7,985 nucleotides of DNA from Deltaproteobacteria bacterium (lineage in GTDB: Bacteria > Desulfobacterota > Desulfobacteria > Desulfobacterales > B30-G6), in the NCBI GenBank assembly GCA_019313725.1, contig JAFDAT010000143.1, forward strand, positions 1 through 7,985. The letters run 5' to 3'. This document shows positions 5,829-7,985 of this stretch, in pieces. Within the stretch, counting starts at the first letter, position 1; the number at the start of each line of letters is the position of its first letter. The notes below the pieces were generated by a model. The model ran no database searches and had not been told where the DNA came from. It saw only the letters and a list, made by a program, of their open reading frames with translations. Both the position numbers and the translations under genes were made by a program.

Positions 5829-6953
5829 TTATCCACAGCACCGATCCAGTGCCCCCTTAATCTCCTTCTCCACCAGCGGATCGGCTTCCGGCTGCAGGGC
5901 CCGCAGGATCTCCCCGGCTTTGCGGCCGCCGATCCTGCCCATGGACCAGGCCGCCATACCCCGCACACGGCCATCCGAATTTTCTTTGATGACCTTTTCC
6001 AGATCCACCAGGTAGCGTTCATCCAACGTGTTGCCCATGACCCTGGCCACATTCATTTTCCAGCGCCAGATGTCCCCGGCGCCCATGTAAAACATGTGGG
6101 GCCAGACGTGTTCATTAAAATAGGCCTCATCCATGTGCAGGAGTTTTGTAAGCTGAAAATCCGCCTGCATGGCTGCCACCTTCATATTTTCGGGCAGTTT
6201 TTTGGCCAGCCACGGTGCGTTCCGTGGGCAGACATTCTGGCAATGGTCGCAACCGTAAACCCACAGGCCCATGGGTTCACGCAGTTTGAGCGGGGTAATG
6301 CCTGCGCCGTAATAGGACAAATAGGAGATGCATTTTCGAGGATCCAGATGCCTGGGCTCTTTCAGCGCTCCGGTAGGGCAGGCGGTAATGCAGACGTTTC
6401 TGCACCAGTCCGGGCACCCCAGCTCGATGGTCGGTTCATCCGGGGAGAAAACATGGTCCACCACCAGCGCAATGGGCAGCACCCAGGACCCCCGGCGTGC
6501 CACCCTGTTGGAATAGAACAGGCAATTCTTCCCAAAAGTGCCCATGCCGGCCCGGGCTGCTGCCAGCCGGTGCGGCAGATTGAAGGGTATCTTCGAGTCG
6601 ATGCCGTTTTCCCTTAAAAATGAACGAAACGCTTTGACCCGTTTGGCCAGACGGTCTTTGATCACACGGTCATCGTCCAGGTAGCACCGCCCGAAGTAAC
6701 GTTGCATGGTCGGCGGAAAACCTTCCCGGAAATAGGTCTCCATCAGCACGATGATCGACCCGGCTCCCGGCAGAATGGATTCAGGGTCGGTTCCGGTGAT
6801 CAGGTCCAGTCCCATTTCCATGGCCCAGGCATACCCCTCCATTCTCTCCTGGAGAATCTGTTTTTGTATTTCAAACGGTTCCGCGGTGGTAAAACCCGTA
6901 TCCTCGAAACCAAGGGATACGGCTCGTTCCCGGATATCCTGTTTCGTCAGCAT
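5829..6953 (-). CDS. QueG-like double [4Fe-4S] cluster protein (DUF1730-type, HEAT-like C-terminus)
   Basis: The 374-residue protein has the layout of epoxyqueuosine reductase QueG (E. coli, about 379). An N-terminal DUF1730-like domain contains DPESILPGAGSIIVL (56-70) and RAGMGTFGKNCLFY (134-147). A two-cluster ferredoxin region has Cys180, 184, 188 and 192 (ending CPTGAL), Cys208 in RKCISYL, and Cys235, 238 and 242 in GCDHCQNVCP. The C-terminus carries HEAT-like helices (RWKMNVARVMGN; RGMAAWSMGRIGG). QueG uses cobalamin and two clusters to finish queuosine in tRNA. Two features differ. The first cluster reads CxxxCxxxCxxxCP, where QueG has CxxCxxCxxxCP. The DSxP motif carrying QueG's catalytic Asp is not recognisable before RAGMG, where KIPFNLPH stands instead. 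It is therefore safer to call it a QueG-like paralogue than a proven epoxyqueuosine reductase. The start at ATG 6953 has AAAGGA 5 bases upstream. It is the first minus-strand gene, with a strong promoter candidate about 105 bases ahead. The soluble cytoplasmic location is inferred. Confidence 0.82.
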   Translation of the reverse strand: MLTKQDIRERAVSLGFEDTGFTTAEPFEIQKQILQERMEGYAWAMEMGLDLITGTDPESILPGAGSIIVLMETYFREGFPPTMQRYFGRCYLDDDRVIKDRLAKRVKAFRSFLRENGIDSKIPFNLPHRLAAARAGMGTFGKNCLFYSNRVARRGSWVLPIALVVDHVFSPDEPTIELGCPDWCRNVCITACPTGALKEPRHLDPRKCISYLSYYGAGITPLKLREPMGLWVYGCDHCQNVCPRNAPWLAKKLPENMKVAAMQADFQLTKLLHMDEAYFNEHVWPHMFYMGAGDIWRWKMNVARVMGNTLDERYLVDLEKVIKENSDGRVRGMAAWSMGRIGGRKAGEILRALQPEADPLVEKEIKGALDRCCG

Positions 6954-6987
6954 AAAATTCCTTTCAGCCCATTAGAAACAGTCTGCC

Positions 6988-7018
6988 ACTTTTCAGGACA
7001 GGATTCCTGCACTAAAGT
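6988..7018 (-). repeat. Imperfect hairpin in the QueG-like gene leader
   Basis: ACTTT (6988-6992) pairs with AAAGT (7014-7018), and CAGGA (6994-6998) with TCCTG (7005-7009), around a six-base loop. The internal loop is asymmetric (1 base against 4). An alternative perfect palindrome, CAGGA-T-TCCTG, spans 6999-7009. The structure would lie in the predicted 5' leader about 35 bases before the start codon. No terminator-like U-run follows. Confidence 0.3.
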
Positions 7019-7056
7019 AGAGGCGTAAACAACCATCCGTACTGATTGTTTCTATT

Positions 7057-7083
7057 AGTATAAATAAAATTTATTGTTGTCAA
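7057..7083 (-). promoter_or_regulatory. Sigma-70-like promoter for the QueG-like gene
   Basis: On the minus strand a perfect TTGACA (plus 7078-7083) is followed after 15 bases by TATACT (plus 7057-7062, 5 of 6 matches). The spacer is somewhat short but AT-rich. The expected transcript start is near 7050, giving a leader of about 97 bases. Its -35 box overlaps that of the rightward promoter. Confidence 0.5.
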
Positions 7084-7104
7084 TGACCGGCAGTTGGGTA
7101 GAAT
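7077..7104 (+). promoter_or_regulatory. Sigma-70-like promoter for the MFS gene
   Basis: TTGTCA (7077-7082, 5 of 6 matches) and TAGAAT (7099-7104, 5 of 6 matches) are separated by 16 bases. Transcription would start near 7111, leaving a leader of about 130 bases before the ATG at 7242. The -35 sequence TTGTCAA is shared, read on opposite strands, with the leftward promoter. Confidence 0.45.
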
Positions 7105-7241
7105 AGATGCTGGTGTTGATTTTGGCAAAGCGTATCTCATGTCAAAGAACAAGGAAAAAACAGACTGATGCTTGTTTCTAATGAACGCTCTAAAGCCAAA
7201 ATTTTGGGGGCACAGATAGCGAACCGTAGCAGGCAGGTACC

Positions 7242-7985
7242 ATGGCAACACAAAAATCCCAAAAAAGAAACGTACTTTTCAGTGGCTGCCTTTTTCACAT
7301 CTACCATGACAGCATCGCCGATGGCCTGGCCGTGCTGCTTCCCTTCTGGAAAGCTGCTTTCCACCTCTCGCTTGCCCAGGTGGGACTGGTCATTACCTGT
7401 TTTGAAGGCGCCACCGCACTCTTTCAGGTACCCGCCGGTTTCCTGGGAGAACGCTACGGGGAACGCAGGCTGCTTACCCTGGGAACCATCGTATCCGCAG
7501 GTTGCTTCATTGCGATAGCATTCGTTGACCACATCTATGCCCTGTGCGCGCTCCTTATCGTCGGCGGACTGGGTGCCGGAGTACAGCACCCGCTGGCCGC
7601 ATCGATGATCTCCAGGTCATACGAACACGAAAACCGGCGCATCGTTCTGGGGACCTACAACTTCAGCGGCGACATGGGGAAATTCCTGTTCCCGGCCGTG
7701 GCTGCAATCGTTTTAACCTTTGCCGGCTGGCGCACCCTCTGCTTCGGCTACGGGGTCTCCGGTCTTATTCTGGCCATGGGCCTCTATATGGTGCTCCGCC
7801 ATAACCTTGCCGGTGGCATCGCTATTGAAGCAACGGAAAAATCCGGTAAAACCGCCGGCTGGGGCATTGAAAAAAAGCGGGCCTTTGCCCTCCTGTCCGG
7901 AATCGGGTTTGTCGATACAGCCGTGCGGACAGCGCTGATTACCTTCCTTCCGTTCCTGCTCATCAGCAAGGGAATGGCCATGGAA
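7242..7985 (+). CDS. MFS transporter, N-terminal part (runs off the window)
   Basis: An open frame of 248 codons runs from ATG 7242 to the last base of the window without a stop. A stop codon in the same frame (TAG, 7227-7229) excludes a longer start, and AGGCAGG (7231-7237) is a modest ribosome binding site. The protein is a major facilitator superfamily carrier in the inner membrane. TM1 is near residues 11-35. TM2 leads into GFLGERYGERRLL (66-78), which is MFS motif A (GxxxDRxGRR-like, with Glu for Asp). Further helices lie near 80-95, 98-113, 148-162 and 168-185. A hydrophilic central loop (190-212) is followed by TM7 (213-240). The GAGVQHPLAASM (111-122) and YNFSGDMGKFLFPA (139-152) stretches recall the fosmidomycin-resistance-like branch of MFS exporters, but the substrate is not predictable. 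It is transcribed divergently from the QueG-like gene and shares its control region, hinting at common regulation. About half the protein (TM8-12) is missing. Confidence 0.87.
   Translation, partial: MATQKSQKRNVLFSGCLFHIYHDSIADGLAVLLPFWKAAFHLSLAQVGLVITCFEGATALFQVPAGFLGERYGERRLLTLGTIVSAGCFIAIAFVDHIYALCALLIVGGLGAGVQHPLAASMISRSYEHENRRIVLGTYNFSGDMGKFLFPAVAAIVLTFAGWRTLCFGYGVSGLILAMGLYMVLRHNLAGGIAIEATEKSGKTAGWGIEKKRAFALLSGIGFVDTAVRTALITFLPFLLISKGMAME

Larger units (their letters stand above)
6970..7183. repeat. Three copies of an ACTG...TGTTTCTA motif in the divergent control region
   Basis: Copy 1 is at 6970-6985 (minus: CAGACTGTTTCTAATG). Copy 2 is at 7041-7058 (plus: ACTGATTGTTTCTATTAG). Copy 3 is at 7161-7183 (plus). 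Copy 3 has the same CAGACTG and TTTCTAATG ends as copy 1, with seven extra bases between. All share TGTTTCTA. Copy 2 overlaps the -10 and start region of the leftward promoter, while copies 1 and 3 lie in the leaders of the QueG-like and MFS genes. The arrangement suggests a shared regulator, but this is inferred only from position and repetition. Confidence 0.45.

Noticed and set aside
5714..6052. Minus-strand frame rich in Trp and Arg overlapping the end of the QueG-like gene
   Set aside because: It overlaps the QueG-like frame out of phase, has an implausible composition (many W, R and G) and no recognisable domain.
7139..7168. Nine-codon open frame (MSKNKEKTD) in the MFS leader, possible leader peptide
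   Set aside because: There is no ribosome binding site in front of it and no attenuator-like hairpin pair after it. An ORF of this length is expected by chance.
7168..7518. Plus-strand frame of 116 codons starting before the MFS gene
   Set aside because: It overlaps the MFS gene in another phase. The MFS frame has transmembrane helices and motif A, and this one shows no family pattern.
7012..7589. Minus-strand frames at 7012-7251 and 7137-7589
   Set aside because: They run across the divergent promoters and antisense to the MFS gene. They have no domain pattern and no ribosome binding site.

Overview
The window looks like a piece of an anaerobic, mostly GC-rich bacterial chromosome. The best guess is a Desulfobacterota (Desulfobacterales-type) sulfate reducer or syntroph. 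That rests on gene content: a LarA-type DUF2088 protein, a divergent acyl-CoA dehydrogenase and a QueG-like double [4Fe-4S] protein. It is an inference, because no rRNA or other phylogenetic marker is present.

Layout. At the left edge is the C-terminal end of a LarA-like protein (+, 2-238). A complete acyl-CoA dehydrogenase gene follows (+, 317-1576). It is clearly more AT-rich than everything around it and lacks the usual catalytic glutamate. Four genes then lie on the minus strand and are transcribed right to left: a QueG-like iron-sulfur protein (6953-5829), an M20 metallopeptidase/deacylase (5724-4420), a metal-dependent amidohydrolase of the prolidase/imidazolonepropionase-like type (4406-3216), and a GltS-type (ESS family) sodium/solute symporter (3071-1698). 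A 288-base divergent control region (6954-7241) separates this block from a rightward MFS transporter gene that runs off the right edge (+, 7242-7985).

How the parts may work together. The peptidase and amidohydrolase genes are 13 bases apart, and the second gene's ribosome binding site overlaps the first gene's stop codon, so they are very probably co-transcribed. The symporter lies 144 bases further on in the same direction. A reasonable reading is a peptide or N-acyl-amino-acid scavenging unit: two cytoplasmic hydrolases that release amino acids, plus a sodium-coupled carrier for glutamate-like anions. The QueG-like gene starts the minus-strand run. It has good back-to-back sigma-70-like promoters shared with the MFS gene, and three copies of a TGTTTCTA-containing motif lie in that control region.

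No tRNA, rRNA, CRISPR array, transposase or integrase was seen. No convincing rho-independent terminator was found, including between the convergent acyl-CoA dehydrogenase and symporter genes. No clearly new multi-gene system is evident. The points most worth a second look are the acyl-CoA dehydrogenase active site, the altered cysteine spacing and missing Asp motif in the QueG-like protein, the repeated motif in the divergent promoter region, and the dense inverted repeats upstream of the symporter.
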